Assembly (NCBI GenBank): GCA_020634165.1
Contig: JACKCF010000001.1
Coordinates: forward strand, 1,488,001-1,552,000
Direction of reading: 5' to 3'
Source: Anaerolineaceae bacterium
GTDB lineage: Bacteria; Chloroflexota; Anaerolineae; Aggregatilineales; Phototrophicaceae
Length of the DNA stretch: 64,000 nucleotides
Position 1 is the stretch's first letter. Each line of letters starts with the position of its first letter. Shown here piece by piece: positions 18,905 through 28,523 of this stretch. The notes beneath the pieces are model-generated. The model was given only the letters and a program-made list of their open reading frames with translations, did no database searches and was not told where the DNA came from. Made by a program: the position numbers and the translations under genes.

Positions 18905-19825
18905 GTGAAGCACTTTCTGGACCTTGCGAGTTTATCCACTAGCGAAGTTGAGCACCTGCTGCAACTGGCCGTTCACCTCAAATTGGAATGGCAGTCCGGC
19001 GGCAATCGACCCGTGCTGAAGAACAAAATCCTGGGCATGGTCTTTCAAAAACCATCCTTGCGTACCCGCGTTTCATTTGAAGTCGGGATGAAGCAATTGG
19101 GTGGTGATGCCATCATGCTTGGCCCCCAGGAAATTGGCCTGGGCAAGCGCGAGAGTATCGGCGATGTGGCACGTGTGCTGTCCGGCTATGTGAACGGCAT
19201 CATGGCCCGTGTTTTTGATCATTACCATGTTACCGAACTGGCCAAGTATTCGCGTGTGCCGGTAATCAACGGCCTCAGTGATGATACCCATCCATGTCAG
19301 GCAATGGCGGATGTGCTGACCATCAAAGAGCGCTTTGGCGACCTTCATGGTTTGAAGGTGGCTTACATTGGCGATGGCAACAATGTAGCGACATCACTCC
19401 TCTACGCCTCTGCGCACCTGGGCATGGATTTCTCAATCGCGACACCTGAAGGCTATGAACTGCCGTCCCGCGTTCGTGAACGGGGTGCAGCGCTTGCGGC
19501 CCATTCGGGCACGGACGTCATGTGGTCAACCCATCCTGAGCAGGCAGTCGAAGGCGCACACGTCATCTACACCGATACCTGGGTCAGCATGGGGCAGGAA
19601 GAAGAAACCTCAGAACGTCGTCAAACATTTGCGCCGTTCCAGGTCAATAAGGATCTGGTTAGTCAGGCGCACCCGGATGCGATTGTCCTGCATTGCCTGC
19701 CGGCCCATCGTGGTGATGAAATCACAGACGATGTCGCAGATGGCCCACACTCGATGATCTTTGAGCAGGCTGAAAATCGCCTTCATGCTCAGAAGGCGAT
19801 TTTGGTGAAGTTGTTGGCATCCTGA
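18905..19825 (+). CDS. argF: Ornithine carbamoyltransferase
   Basis: A 306-residue transcarbamoylase making citrulline from ornithine and carbamoyl phosphate. Carbamoyl-phosphate site KPSLRTRVSFE (49-59; Leu replaces the more usual Thr), HPCQ at 129-132 and the ornithine-binding HCLPAHRGDE near 263 are present, with the DDTHPCQ context typical of OTCase rather than aspartate carbamoyltransferase. Start is GTG. It stands alone, away from other arginine genes. In organisms with the LysW pathway the same LysX-K enzymes can also make ornithine, which would link this gene to the operon at 51483-59676; that link is inference. Confidence 0.95.
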   Translation: MKHFLDLASLSTSEVEHLLQLAVHLKLEWQSGGNRPVLKNKILGMVFQKPSLRTRVSFEVGMKQLGGDAIMLGPQEIGLGKRESIGDVARVLSGYVNGIMARVFDHYHVTELAKYSRVPVINGLSDDTHPCQAMADVLTIKERFGDLHGLKVAYIGDGNNVATSLLYASAHLGMDFSIATPEGYELPSRVRERGAALAAHSGTDVMWSTHPEQAVEGAHVIYTDTWVSMGQEEETSERRQTFAPFQVNKDLVSQAHPDAIVLHCLPAHRGDEITDDVADGPHSMIFEQAENRLHAQKAILVKLLAS

Positions 19826-19928
19826 GTTTGATAGTTTCGCTGTTCAAACGTGCATACTGTGTAAGGCATTTTTTAGTTTGAACAGATAACCTGAACAAGA
19901 GACGATTAATCATAAGTTGGTTGAGCCT

Positions 19929-22292
19929 ATGGCAGATAATCCGAACGATCCTATGACCAACGATCCGCTGATGGATGATGAAGCCTTTGCGAATGCAATG
20001 GCTGATGATCTTTTTGGCGATTTTGACGAATTCGATGATGGCCCCAATGGCGGTGATCAGTTCAATCACTATCTGGAAGAGGGCAACATCGCTGCCTGGG
20101 ACCTGAACTGGCCTGCTGCGATTGATGCCTTCACGCGCGCGGTTCAATTGCGCCCGGATGACCCTGAAGGCCATATCAACCTCGGCTTGGCACTGCTGCA
20201 AAATGGCCAGTTGCCACAGGCGCTTAAGGTCTACAAACGTGCTAACCAACTCAGTCCGGAAGATCCTCTGCCGTTGGAACGCAGCGCCGATGTATTGGAG
20301 CGTATGGGCCAACTGCGCGAAGCTGCCCAGCAGTACGTCAAAGTGTCAGAGCTGTATATTGCTCAGCGCGACCTGGATAAAGCCATTTCCAACTGGGAAC
20401 GCGCCACGCAGTTGACGCCAGGGTTGGTCAGTGTACATGCGCGTCTGGCACAGGCCTATGAACGTATTGGCGACAAAGATCGTGCCATTCGCGAATATCT
20501 GACATTGGCGTTTAACTTCCAGCGCCTGGACGATGTTGATAAGGCCATTCGCGCTGTCGAACGTGCCCTGCGCCTGAATCGCAATAACCCGCAGGCGTTG
20601 AATACGCTTCGTGCGTTGCGTTCCGGCGGTGAGGTCATCCTGCCGAATGAATATGTCCAGCGAGAAGCCCCCGCCATTATTCACGATACTGGATCGCTGC
20701 CGCCGCTGTCGCTCGCATTTGATGACATGGACGAAGAAGATGAGTCCAATCCCCTTGGCCCAATGGGTGAGTCGCTTGACGAAGCTATGGAAATGCTGGC
20801 GGAGCATGTTGTAGAAAGTGGTCTGTCGCCGTTTGTGGCGCCCGCCTTGCAGGCGATGGAACTACAACGTCAGGGAGAGCACAAAGCGGCCATTGCCGCC
20901 TATGAAAATGCCCTTTCAAAGGGACTGAAGCATCCCGCACTCAAAATGAACCTGGGCGGCCTGTATGCATTGTTGGATGAACCTAAGGAAGCGCTCAAGC
21001 ACCTGGGGGATGCCGTTAATCAGGACCGCCTGAAATCAGGTGCGCTCCATGCCATTGGTCGTGCCTATTATCTGCTTGGCGATCATGCGAAGGGCGCCGA
21101 GCACCTCATCGAGAGTTTGCGTCAGGTCGATATGAGTTTGGCCTATAGCGTCGATGAGGTTGAACAGCTCGACAAGGTGTATGATGGCTTAAGCTCCGCG
21201 CTTGGTGGACGCACAAAAGAAGTGCTTTCGAGCGTCAATGAGCGCTTCCTCAACCTGCTGACAGGCACGGACTGGAAAGTCCGTATCAGCGATACGCGCC
21301 GCCACCTGGATGAAACGCTGCGCGATGAGGGCGGTGAGGGCATGGTTGACCTGTTGGTCGCCAAGGGTGGCCACCAACTGGCAGAAGCGGTAGGTTCGAT
21401 TGACCGCTATATCCGGCAGGGCCTGTATACGCTCGCCATCGACGAAGCCCATTACACAGTTGAAAAATCGCCTTTCTACCTTCCGGTTCACGTCCGCATG
21501 GCCGAGGTCATGATGAAGGAAGGACGTATCCGGCAGGCGATCAATAAATACAACACCGTCGCTCGCGCCTATCTGGTGCGTGATGAGCATGATCGGGCGG
21601 CGTCTATTCTGGGCATGGTGCTGGAAATGGCTCCGTTGGATGTCGATGTCCGCATGAACCTGATCGAACTGCTGGAAAGCCAGGAACGGACAAACGAAGC
21701 GCTGGATCAATACATCGCGCTTGCAGAAACATACCAGCAGTTAGGCGATTTCGACCGCGCCAACCAGACCTACGTGGCTAGCGAACGTCTGGCGCGCCGT
21801 ATTGATGCCCCTGTAGAGCGTCTGGTACAGATCAAACAGTACATCGCCGATATTAGCCAGATGCGCCTCAACACGCGCCAGGCGCAGCGTGTCTATGAAG
21901 AAATTCTGGAGATTCAGCCGGAAAACGAACGTGCTTTGCGCGCCATCATTGATATTTACTATGCGCAGGGCAACAATGTGGAAGCGATTAAACGACTGGA
22001 CAAGCTGCTGAGTGTCTTTGCCCGTCAGCACAAGATCAAAGAGATTGCCAGCCTGCTGGAAGGGCTTGTACGCAGCAATCCGCAGGATACGGCTCTGCGT
22101 GCCCGTATGGCCTCGATCTACCGTAAAATGGGCCAGAAAGATCGGGCAATTGAACAACTCGACGCGCTCGGCGAATTACAGCTTGATGCGGGCCTCACGC
22201 GCGATGCCGCCAACACCATCCGTCAGATCATTGGCATGAACCCGGATCGGGTCGAAGATTATAAGCGGTTGTTGTCGCAGCTCAACGGTTAA
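19929..22292 (+). CDS. Large TPR-repeat protein
   Basis: A 787-residue protein made almost entirely of tetratricopeptide repeats. After an acidic N-terminus rich in Asp (MADDLFGDFDEFDDG) come units such as AWDLNWPAAIDAFTRAVQLRPDD, INLGLALLQNGQLPQALKVYKRA and VHARLAQAYERIGDKDRAIREYL, then a second array from about residue 290 and a third toward the end. There is no signal peptide and no enzymatic domain, so a cytoplasmic scaffold is likely; the partner is unknown. I took the ATG at 19929 rather than the TTG at 19917. It precedes cdaA in the same direction, separated by a hairpin. Confidence 0.85.
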   Translation: MADNPNDPMTNDPLMDDEAFANAMADDLFGDFDEFDDGPNGGDQFNHYLEEGNIAAWDLNWPAAIDAFTRAVQLRPDDPEGHINLGLALLQNGQLPQALKVYKRANQLSPEDPLPLERSADVLERMGQLREAAQQYVKVSELYIAQRDLDKAISNWERATQLTPGLVSVHARLAQAYERIGDKDRAIREYLTLAFNFQRLDDVDKAIRAVERALRLNRNNPQALNTLRALRSGGEVILPNEYVQREAPAIIHDTGSLPPLSLAFDDMDEEDESNPLGPMGESLDEAMEMLAEHVVESGLSPFVAPALQAMELQRQGEHKAAIAAYENALSKGLKHPALKMNLGGLYALLDEPKEALKHLGDAVNQDRLKSGALHAIGRAYYLLGDHAKGAEHLIESLRQVDMSLAYSVDEVEQLDKVYDGLSSALGGRTKEVLSSVNERFLNLLTGTDWKVRISDTRRHLDETLRDEGGEGMVDLLVAKGGHQLAEAVGSIDRYIRQGLYTLAIDEAHYTVEKSPFYLPVHVRMAEVMMKEGRIRQAINKYNTVARAYLVRDEHDRAASILGMVLEMAPLDVDVRMNLIELLESQERTNEALDQYIALAETYQQLGDFDRANQTYVASERLARRIDAPVERLVQIKQYIADISQMRLNTRQAQRVYEEILEIQPENERALRAIIDIYYAQGNNVEAIKRLDKLLSVFARQHKIKEIASLLEGLVRSNPQDTALRARMASIYRKMGQKDRAIEQLDALGELQLDAGLTRDAANTIRQIIGMNPDRVEDYKRLLSQLNG

Positions 22293-22328
22293 CCACCGAA
22301 AAACCCATATATCATAAATTAGTGATTA

Positions 22329-22363
22329 AATCAGCCTCCTTAGAGGCTGATTGGGGTTATACT
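22329..22363 (+). promoter_or_regulatory. Inverted repeat plus -10 box before cdaA
   Basis: AATCAGCCTC / GAGGCTGATT (22329-22338 and 22343-22352), a perfect 10-bp stem with a 4-base loop, then GGGGT and TATACT (22358-22363). As before polA there is no U-tract and no -35; the hairpin begins 37 bases after the TPR stop codon. Confidence 0.45.
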
Positions 22364-22423
22364 ACATAACGAAACGGTTTGCATTGTCTGCAAATCCAGT
22401 ACATAGCTCATGAGTAAACTGCT

Positions 22424-23284
22424 TTGGACCAATTAATCGCCATCGTCAATACCCTGACTGCTACGGACGTTCTGGACATCCTCTTTGTCGCGCTGCTTTT
22501 TTATGGCGCGAGTTTTTTATTCAGGGGGACCCAGGCCGTTGTACTCCTGCGCGGTGTCATGATTATCGTGCTGGTATTGATTGTGGTCGCAGGTATCTTC
22601 CAATTGGAGGCGCTCTCCTGGTTATTGACCAACGGCCTCACCGTGTTCGCGGTTGCGATACCTGTGATTTTCCAACCGGAATTGCGGCGTGGCCTGGAGC
22701 AGTTGGGGCGGGGGAGTACGCTCCTTCGCCGGACATCCCCCCTCGGTGTGCGCGAAGAAGTCATCGCTCAGATCGTACGTGCCTCTGAAAAATTGTCTGA
22801 GCGTCGTCATGGTGCTCTGATCGTCCTCCAGAAGAATGGCCAGCTTGATGACTACATCCGTACCGGCACCCAGATCGACAGCAGCGTGAAGGCGGACCTG
22901 TTACTGACGATTTTCTGGCCTAAGACGGAATTACATGATGGTGCTGTGATCGTCGATTATCGCGGTCGTATCGCCTCCGCTGCGGCGGTACTTCCATTGA
23001 CGGCCAGCCGCAATTTGCCAAACCCCAAAATGGGGATGCGCCACCGTGCTGCGCTGGGTATCTCCGAAGTGAGCGATGCCATCTGTATTGTCGTCTCAGA
23101 AGAGACGGGCCGCATTGCCATCATGCACAATGGCCGCATGATCCCCCGCCTGGACCCGGAGCGGTTGCGTACCGTCCTCAGTGCGCTCTATGGTGACAAT
23201 GAAACACAACGCACAACCCTGCGCGGTTGGCTGCGCGACCGCGTTGAAAACCTGACACAGCAACTACAGGAAAGCCGCACCTAG
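22424..23284 (+). CDS. cdaA: Diadenylate cyclase CdaA
   Basis: A 286-residue membrane diadenylate cyclase that condenses two ATP into the second messenger c-di-AMP. Three N-terminal transmembrane helices (about 15-90) precede the DisA_N/DAC domain, with HDGAVIVDYRGRIASAAAVLP near 172 and MRHRAALGISEVSDAICIVVSEETG near 206 giving the DGA and RHR catalytic motifs. The start appears to be TTG at 22424; no ATG or GTG in frame fits, and the ATG at 22410 opens only a nine-codon frame. CdaR follows two bases after the stop. GlmM, often third in this operon, is absent. Confidence 0.93.
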   Translation: MDQLIAIVNTLTATDVLDILFVALLFYGASFLFRGTQAVVLLRGVMIIVLVLIVVAGIFQLEALSWLLTNGLTVFAVAIPVIFQPELRRGLEQLGRGSTLLRRTSPLGVREEVIAQIVRASEKLSERRHGALIVLQKNGQLDDYIRTGTQIDSSVKADLLLTIFWPKTELHDGAVIVDYRGRIASAAAVLPLTASRNLPNPKMGMRHRAALGISEVSDAICIVVSEETGRIAIMHNGRMIPRLDPERLRTVLSALYGDNETQRTTLRGWLRDRVENLTQQLQESRT

Positions 23285-23285
23285 C

Positions 23286-24557
23286 ATGTCCAAGCGTTGG
23301 CAAAAAATCCTGAATGAAAATTTGGCATGGTTCCTGGGGGCGCTGGTCCTGGCGTTTTTCGTTTGGTACGTCGCGACACTCCAGGCGGACCCCTTCGTCA
23401 CCCAAAGCTTCTCAAGCATTCCTATTCGCCTGGATGTGAGTGATGGCCTGATTGTGACCAACTCTCCGCCGGAAGTGGCCAGCATCACCATTACGGGCCA
23501 GCAGTCCATTATGGGGCGGCTCAGGCGCGAGGACATCGTCATCCATGCCGATTTGATGGCGGCCAGCCCCGGTGTGCAGACGGTTCAATTGGTAGCCGAG
23601 GTCAACCGGGTTGTTAGCATTGATGACACGCGCCCGACGCAGATCACGGTTGAACTGGAAAGCATTGAATCCGGCCAGAAGCCAGTCATTATAGAAACTA
23701 CCGACCCGCCAGCGGACATCACCGCCGAACAGCCTGTCGTTACACCGCTCGATGTGAATGTGAGCGGGGCCAGCAGCGATGTAGGCCGCGTTGTGGGCGT
23801 CTATGGCGAAGTCGATCTCAGTGAATCGCGAAGCGCGTTTGAAACGCAGGTCACACTCGTGCCGCGCGATGAAAATGGCCGCCGTGTTGATAACGTGACC
23901 CTGGACCCGACGACAGCGCGCGTCAGCATCAATCTGTATCGCCGCGATGATGTGGTACGCCTTGCTGTACGGCCCAATCTCCAACTGGAAACAACCGAAG
24001 AAGGTTATACCTTAACCACCATTCGCTCGGACCCGACTGAGGTGTTTGTGCGGGGTTCCAGCACAGCCCTGGCTGACCTGGGTGATACGGTCTTTACGGC
24101 ACCCATCAGCCTGACGGGGCGTACGGGCGATTTCCAGGTAGATGTGCCGCTTGAACTGCCCGCAGATGTGGTTGTGCTCCCGGCCAATGACCGCAATGTG
24201 TCCGTCGAAATCGGCATTGAAGCCCAGATGAGCGTCGTACAGTTTGATTCTGTTCCGGTCGATTTTATCGGCCTGGGCGATGGCTTATCCCTGGATTCTA
24301 CAGCTTCCACGATCTCGGTTGTCATCAACGCGCCGCGCATCCTGCTTGATAGCCTGACCTCGGACGACGTCCACGCTGTGGTCGATGTCAGCGGATTTGG
24401 CGTAGGTGAATATGAGATTACGCCGCAGATCAACCTGGCGCGTGGGCAGGCCCAGGCGGAAAGCATCATCTCGTTACCCAATGTCCTCAATGTGGTCGTT
24501 GTGTCCGCTGACGAGGTGCTTCCACCCACGCCTGAACCGACTTCTACAGGCAATTAG
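23286..24557 (+). CDS. cdaR: YbbR-domain regulator CdaR
   Basis: A 423-residue protein with one N-terminal transmembrane helix (LAWFLGALVLAFFVWYVATL) and an extracytoplasmic region of about four YbbR repeats. They are recognisable by recurring blocks such as IPIRLDVSDGLIVTNSPPEVASITITG and VRPNLQLETTEEGYTLTTIRSDPTEVFVRGSS. CdaR binds CdaA and modulates c-di-AMP synthesis. It is one base from cdaA and clearly cotranscribed. The C-terminus ends in a short Pro/Thr tail. Confidence 0.9.
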   Translation: MSKRWQKILNENLAWFLGALVLAFFVWYVATLQADPFVTQSFSSIPIRLDVSDGLIVTNSPPEVASITITGQQSIMGRLRREDIVIHADLMAASPGVQTVQLVAEVNRVVSIDDTRPTQITVELESIESGQKPVIIETTDPPADITAEQPVVTPLDVNVSGASSDVGRVVGVYGEVDLSESRSAFETQVTLVPRDENGRRVDNVTLDPTTARVSINLYRRDDVVRLAVRPNLQLETTEEGYTLTTIRSDPTEVFVRGSSTALADLGDTVFTAPISLTGRTGDFQVDVPLELPADVVVLPANDRNVSVEIGIEAQMSVVQFDSVPVDFIGLGDGLSLDSTASTISVVINAPRILLDSLTSDDVHAVVDVSGFGVGEYEITPQINLARGQAQAESIISLPNVLNVVVVSADEVLPPTPEPTSTGN

Positions 24558-24588
24558 GACGACCATCTAACAGTTCTCTTGCAAACAC

Positions 24589-24620
24589 GGCTACATCGTA
24601 ATCGGTGTAGCCTGTATAAT
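24589..24620 (+). promoter_or_regulatory. Inverted repeat plus TATAAT before der
   Basis: GGCTACA (24589-24595) and TGTAGCC (24606-24612) flank a 10-base loop; TATAAT follows at 24615-24620, 34 bases before the der ATG. No -35 hexamer. Same layout as before polA and cdaA, with unrelated sequence. Confidence 0.5.
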
Positions 24621-24653
24621 ACGGCGTCAGGTAATTGTGAGAGATAAACAAGC

Positions 24654-26039
24654 ATGGCACGTAAACCCATTGTTGCGCTCGTTGGGCGTCCCAACGTAGG
24701 GAAAAGTTCATTATTCAACCGCCTGGTGGGCGAACGCATGGCAGTGATCCATGATATTCCAGGCACCACCCGTGATCGTCTGCAAAGTGAATCCTTCTGG
24801 AACGGCATCACGTTCCATGTGATTGATACAGGTGGTATCGAAGTCTATCAGCCCAAAGGCACCCGTGATGAAAATCCGCTGGCGGAAGGTAGCAAGGACT
24901 TTGTTCCACAGATAGAAGCGCAGGCTCGCGCGGCTATCCAGGAAGCAGATGTCATCGTCATGGTCGTCGATATTCAGCAAGGTGTGACCGCCGCCGATGA
25001 AACCATCGCGGAGATTTTGCGCCGTTCGGATAAGCCCGTTGTGGTCGCCGCCAACAAGGCTGATGATCGCAAATACGAAGATGACGCTTATGAATTTTAT
25101 TCGCTCGGTTTAGGGCAGGTGGTACCGATTAGCTCCATTCATGGCGGTGGTGTCGGGGATATGCTCGATGTCGTGGCCGAGGAACTGAAAGCCATCTCTG
25201 CTGATTGGCCCCACGAAGGCGAAGACGAGGAAGATGACGGCCTGCGTATCGCGATTGTTGGTCGTCCTAATGCCGGCAAAAGTACATTGCTCAACAAACT
25301 CGTTGGTGAAGATCGCGCCATCGTAAGTCCGATAGCTGGAACAACCCGTGATGCCATCGACACAACCCTGCGCTGGCATGGTGAAGACGTCACCATCATT
25401 GACACCGCAGGCATGCGCCGCCGTGGCCGCATTGATCCGGCAGTTGAGCGCTTTAGCGTCGTGCGTGCCTTCCAGGCCATCGAACGCGCTCATGTGGCGA
25501 TTCTGGTGATTGATGGGCAAGAAGGCGTCACCGAGCAGGATGAGCATATTGCAGGCTATGTCATTGAAAAGTACAAGGGCCTCGTGATCGTCGTCAACAA
25601 ATGGGATGCAGTGGAAAAAGATGCGCACACCATGAATGCCTTTATGGAAAGCATTCGCGAGCGTTTGCATTTTGTACCTTACGCTCCGGTAATCTTCATC
25701 AGCGCATTATCTGGCCAACGTATTCATCAGGTACTGGAAACAGCCTACCGCGTCTTTGAGAATCGCTTCATTCGTGTCCCAACCTCGGAATTGAACCAGA
25801 TTCTACGCGCTGCCCTGGAACGTCATGCGCCGCCCGACAAAGGCGCACGCCGCCTGAAAATCTTCTATGGCTCGCAGGTACGCACGGACCCGCCGCTGTT
25901 CCTCTTCCATGTGAACGACAAGCGGCTGCTGCACTTTACCTATGAGCGCTATCTGGAAAATCGCATTCGGGATGCGTACCCCTTTGAGGGGACGCCAATA
26001 CGCTTGAGCTTCCGCGAGCGCAAGCGTGAGGAAGAATAG
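24654..26039 (+). CDS. der: Ribosome-assembly GTPase Der (EngA)
   Basis: A 461-residue double-GTPase for 50S subunit maturation. The first G domain has GRPNVGKSSLFN (11-22), DTGG and NKAD; the second (from about 200) has GRPNAGKSTLLN, DTAGMRRRG and NKWD. A C-terminal KH-like domain (RRLKIFYGSQVRTDPPLFLFHVN) completes the family layout. An acidic insert (EDEEDDG) links the two G domains. Start ATG; monocistronic, and convergent with the cyclase gene 7 bases downstream. Confidence 0.97.
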   Translation: MARKPIVALVGRPNVGKSSLFNRLVGERMAVIHDIPGTTRDRLQSESFWNGITFHVIDTGGIEVYQPKGTRDENPLAEGSKDFVPQIEAQARAAIQEADVIVMVVDIQQGVTAADETIAEILRRSDKPVVVAANKADDRKYEDDAYEFYSLGLGQVVPISSIHGGGVGDMLDVVAEELKAISADWPHEGEDEEDDGLRIAIVGRPNAGKSTLLNKLVGEDRAIVSPIAGTTRDAIDTTLRWHGEDVTIIDTAGMRRRGRIDPAVERFSVVRAFQAIERAHVAILVIDGQEGVTEQDEHIAGYVIEKYKGLVIVVNKWDAVEKDAHTMNAFMESIRERLHFVPYAPVIFISALSGQRIHQVLETAYRVFENRFIRVPTSELNQILRAALERHAPPDKGARRLKIFYGSQVRTDPPLFLFHVNDKRLLHFTYERYLENRIRDAYPFEGTPIRLSFRERKREEE

Positions 26040-26046
26040 CTAGGGC

Positions 26047-27678
26047 CTATCTCAGGGGCTTGAGGTCCACCAGTTCGTAGGCAATCGTCGGTTGCTGACG
26101 GCCCTTGACGCGCAGCTTACCCAATGGGTTAGCGACGACCAGATCGCCAAGCCGCGTCACCACGGACTCATCAATCAAAATCTGGCCAGGCTGCGCAATT
26201 TCCTGCAAACGCTTGGTCAGATTGACGGTATCGCCAATAGCCGTGTAATTCATCGCGTTTTCGTTGCCGATGTACCCGACAACGGCCTCGCCCACATTCA
26301 CGCCAATGCTGTAGGATAACTTATAGCCATGCTGCACATTGACCTCATGCGCGGCGTGCATCATCGCCAGGGCGGCTTCTGCTGCCCGATGGACGTGATT
26401 TTCGATGGGGTTGGGTGCATTGAAAATCGCCATCAGACCATCACCCATGAACTTATCGAGCGTACCATCCCAGCCGATAATGACACCCGCCGCCAGGTTC
26501 AGATAGTGATTTAGTGTTTCCATGACCTGTTCCGGGGCGGCGTTCTCGCTCCAGGTGGTATATCCGCGAATATCCGCGAACACAACGCTGATTTCCTGAC
26601 GATGGCCGCCCAGTTCAACGCCTTCCGGGCGTGACAGTGCCTGCTGCACGACTGAGGGCGGTACAAAGCGCTCAAAAGTGTCCTGAACCTGCTGTTTGCT
26701 GGCTTCCAGTTCTTTGTATAATCGGCTGTTCTGGATGGCAATCGCGGCATAGTCACTGAGTGCTTCCAGCAGTTCACGATCACCCGCATGGAACTCGCGC
26801 GAACTGGTCGTGTAGTTGGCCACGTTCAGAATGCCAACAATCTGGCCTTTGATCGTCAGTGGGGCGTAGGCCATCGCGATGGGTTTCATCGGATGCTTAC
26901 GCAATTGTTCCGGCCCAAAAAGCATCGCCGCTTCTGTCTGGACAATATGACGCGCAATCGGATCGTCTATCGGGCGCTCACAGGCGCGGGCGTGGCGCAG
27001 CGTCTGGTTGATCTCAGCCCGGCAGACGAGCTTATCTTTCTCAATAAGCGAAAGTTGGCCTTCTTCTGCTTCACAGATGCGCGTCGCTGCCTGAACAATG
27101 CGCGGCAGCAAATCTGCAAGATCGCTGATGGAGGTTACATTCTTACCAACTTCATACAACGTGTGCAGTTGCTGCACGCGGTGTTGTAGCTCCTGGTTAG
27201 CACGCAGAATGCGCTGGGTGAGAGCTTCCTTCTCCCGACGCAGGCGCGTTTCTGCCAGGGCATATTCGATGGCTTCCAGCATTTCTTCTGGATAGAAAGG
27301 CTTACGTACATAATCCTTTACGCCCAGTCGATAGACCTCAATCGCGATGTCCTCAGAACCCTTCGATGTCATCAGAATTACGGGAATATCCAGATTATGA
27401 CGGTTAAGCTGTTCCAGAAGTTGCGCGCCATTCATGCGCGGCATATGGAAATCGAGCAATATCAGGTCAGGTTGATGCTGAACAGCCATCTTCAGACCTT
27501 CACGACCATCATGCGCCAGGACGTGGCTATAGCCAGCAGGCGTTAAAACGTGCTCAACAACAAAGTCGAGCATATCCTGCCCGTCATCAACAACCAGTAT
27601 CTTCTCTTGTACCGCGATGTCTTGCAGCTGTGTGACCTGCATAGGTTTCTGAACCACGTTCAATCCATGTTTTTGCAC
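26047..27678 (-). CDS. Response regulator-GAF-class III adenylate cyclase
   Basis: A 543-residue signalling protein. The N-terminal receiver (about 25-145) has KILVVDDGQDM, phosphoacceptor LILLDFHMPRMNG and VRKPF. A coiled coil leads to a GAF domain (about 185-325, ATRICEAEEGQLSLIE... LEALSDYAAIAIQNSRL). The C-terminal class III cyclase has FADIRGYTTWSE and DGTLDKFMGDGLMAIF (both metal-binding Asp, and the adenine-specifying Lys) and NYTAIGDTVNLTKRLQ (Asp for adenine, transition-state Asn and Arg). All catalytic residues are present, so it should make cAMP on phosphorylation or ligand binding. Start GTG 27678; the ATG at 27642 is a possible alternative. Confidence 0.92.
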   Translation of the reverse strand: MQKHGLNVVQKPMQVTQLQDIAVQEKILVVDDGQDMLDFVVEHVLTPAGYSHVLAHDGREGLKMAVQHQPDLILLDFHMPRMNGAQLLEQLNRHNLDIPVILMTSKGSEDIAIEVYRLGVKDYVRKPFYPEEMLEAIEYALAETRLRREKEALTQRILRANQELQHRVQQLHTLYEVGKNVTSISDLADLLPRIVQAATRICEAEEGQLSLIEKDKLVCRAEINQTLRHARACERPIDDPIARHIVQTEAAMLFGPEQLRKHPMKPIAMAYAPLTIKGQIVGILNVANYTTSSREFHAGDRELLEALSDYAAIAIQNSRLYKELEASKQQVQDTFERFVPPSVVQQALSRPEGVELGGHRQEISVVFADIRGYTTWSENAAPEQVMETLNHYLNLAAGVIIGWDGTLDKFMGDGLMAIFNAPNPIENHVHRAAEAALAMMHAAHEVNVQHGYKLSYSIGVNVGEAVVGYIGNENAMNYTAIGDTVNLTKRLQEIAQPGQILIDESVVTRLGDLVVANPLGKLRVKGRQQPTIAYELVDLKPLR

Positions 27679-27689
27679 ATCATGTTTAC

Positions 27690-27695
27690 ATTATA
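27690..27695 (-). promoter_or_regulatory. -10 box upstream of the cyclase gene
   Basis: Minus strand TATAAT 12 bases above the GTG, within a very AT-rich stretch (27670-27755) between the divergent cyclase and signal-peptidase genes. No -35 is convincing. The rest of the gap to 27909 shows no gene. Confidence 0.4.
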
Positions 27696-27909
27696 ATGCA
27701 AAATAATAATTAATTTATTGAAATATCTCGTTTTAAAATTAATTATTAGTCAATTCGAGTGCCGATGGACTTGGCATTGCGCCGAGGAATTCAGCTTACT
27801 ATAATGCGACCGATGCCGCAAATGCGTTATACGCGCCTTTTGATGCGCCCATACACATCAGCGAATTAGTGATACAATTGCCGATGTCAGCCCAGAAGAG
27901 ACTGCCTGT

Positions 27910-28482
27910 TTGATCGTGAAACATGCTCCATTGCCGCGCCCCAAGATGCGCACGCCCATCTTCCTGATAGAAGTTCTTGATCGGATTATCTTAATCATCG
28001 CAATCTACGCGCTCATCAACATGGCAAGCGTACGCTATGTTGTCGATGGCATGAGTATGGAACCGAACTTCCACGATCAGGAATTTCTGATCGTCAGCCG
28101 CATCAATTATTTGCTGGGCGAGCCAGAGCAGGGCGATATTGTTGTCTTCCATTTTCCCAATAATCCCACCGAAGATTACATCAAACGTGTGATTGGGGTG
28201 CCTGGTGACGTCGTGGAAATACGCGATACCTACGTTTTTGTTAATGGCAATCTGATTGAAGAGCCGTATATTAATGAACCCTGCACGGTCACGAGTTGTA
28301 GCAACAGCGTGTGGCAGCTTGGGCCAGATGAATTTTTCGTCATGGGGGATAACCGTAATCGCAGCAGCGATTCGCGCGCATTCGGACCTGTCGGACGCGA
28401 ATTCATCATTGGCGAGGTCGTCTTCCGTTACTGGCCTTTCGAGGATATTGGCCTGATGCATCAGTATAAGTTCAGGGAATAG
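27910..28482 (+). CDS. lepB: Signal peptidase I, paralogue 1
   Basis: A 190-residue type I signal peptidase that cleaves signal peptides on the outer face of the membrane. One N-terminal helix (IFLIEVLDRIILIIAIYALI) precedes box B VDGMSMEPNFHDQEFLIVSR with the catalytic Ser, box D DYIKRVIGVPGDVVEI with the Lys base, and box E FVMGDNRNRSSDSRAFG. A cysteine pair (CTVTSC) is conserved in all three paralogues. The start is uncertain: TTG 27910, GTG 27916 or ATG 27946; AGAAGAG lies upstream of the first two. First gene of a tandem triplet. Confidence 0.93.
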   Translation: MIVKHAPLPRPKMRTPIFLIEVLDRIILIIAIYALINMASVRYVVDGMSMEPNFHDQEFLIVSRINYLLGEPEQGDIVVFHFPNNPTEDYIKRVIGVPGDVVEIRDTYVFVNGNLIEEPYINEPCTVTSCSNSVWQLGPDEFFVMGDNRNRSSDSRAFGPVGREFIIGEVVFRYWPFEDIGLMHQYKFRE

Positions 28483-28523
28483 TGGCATCAGTGACGCCCG
28501 CAGCTACAGCAAACCAACGATAG

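Noticed and set aside
22410..22436. ATG-started nine-codon frame just before cdaA
   Set aside because: It has no amino-acid bias, terminator or ribosome site to suggest a leader peptide; probably chance.
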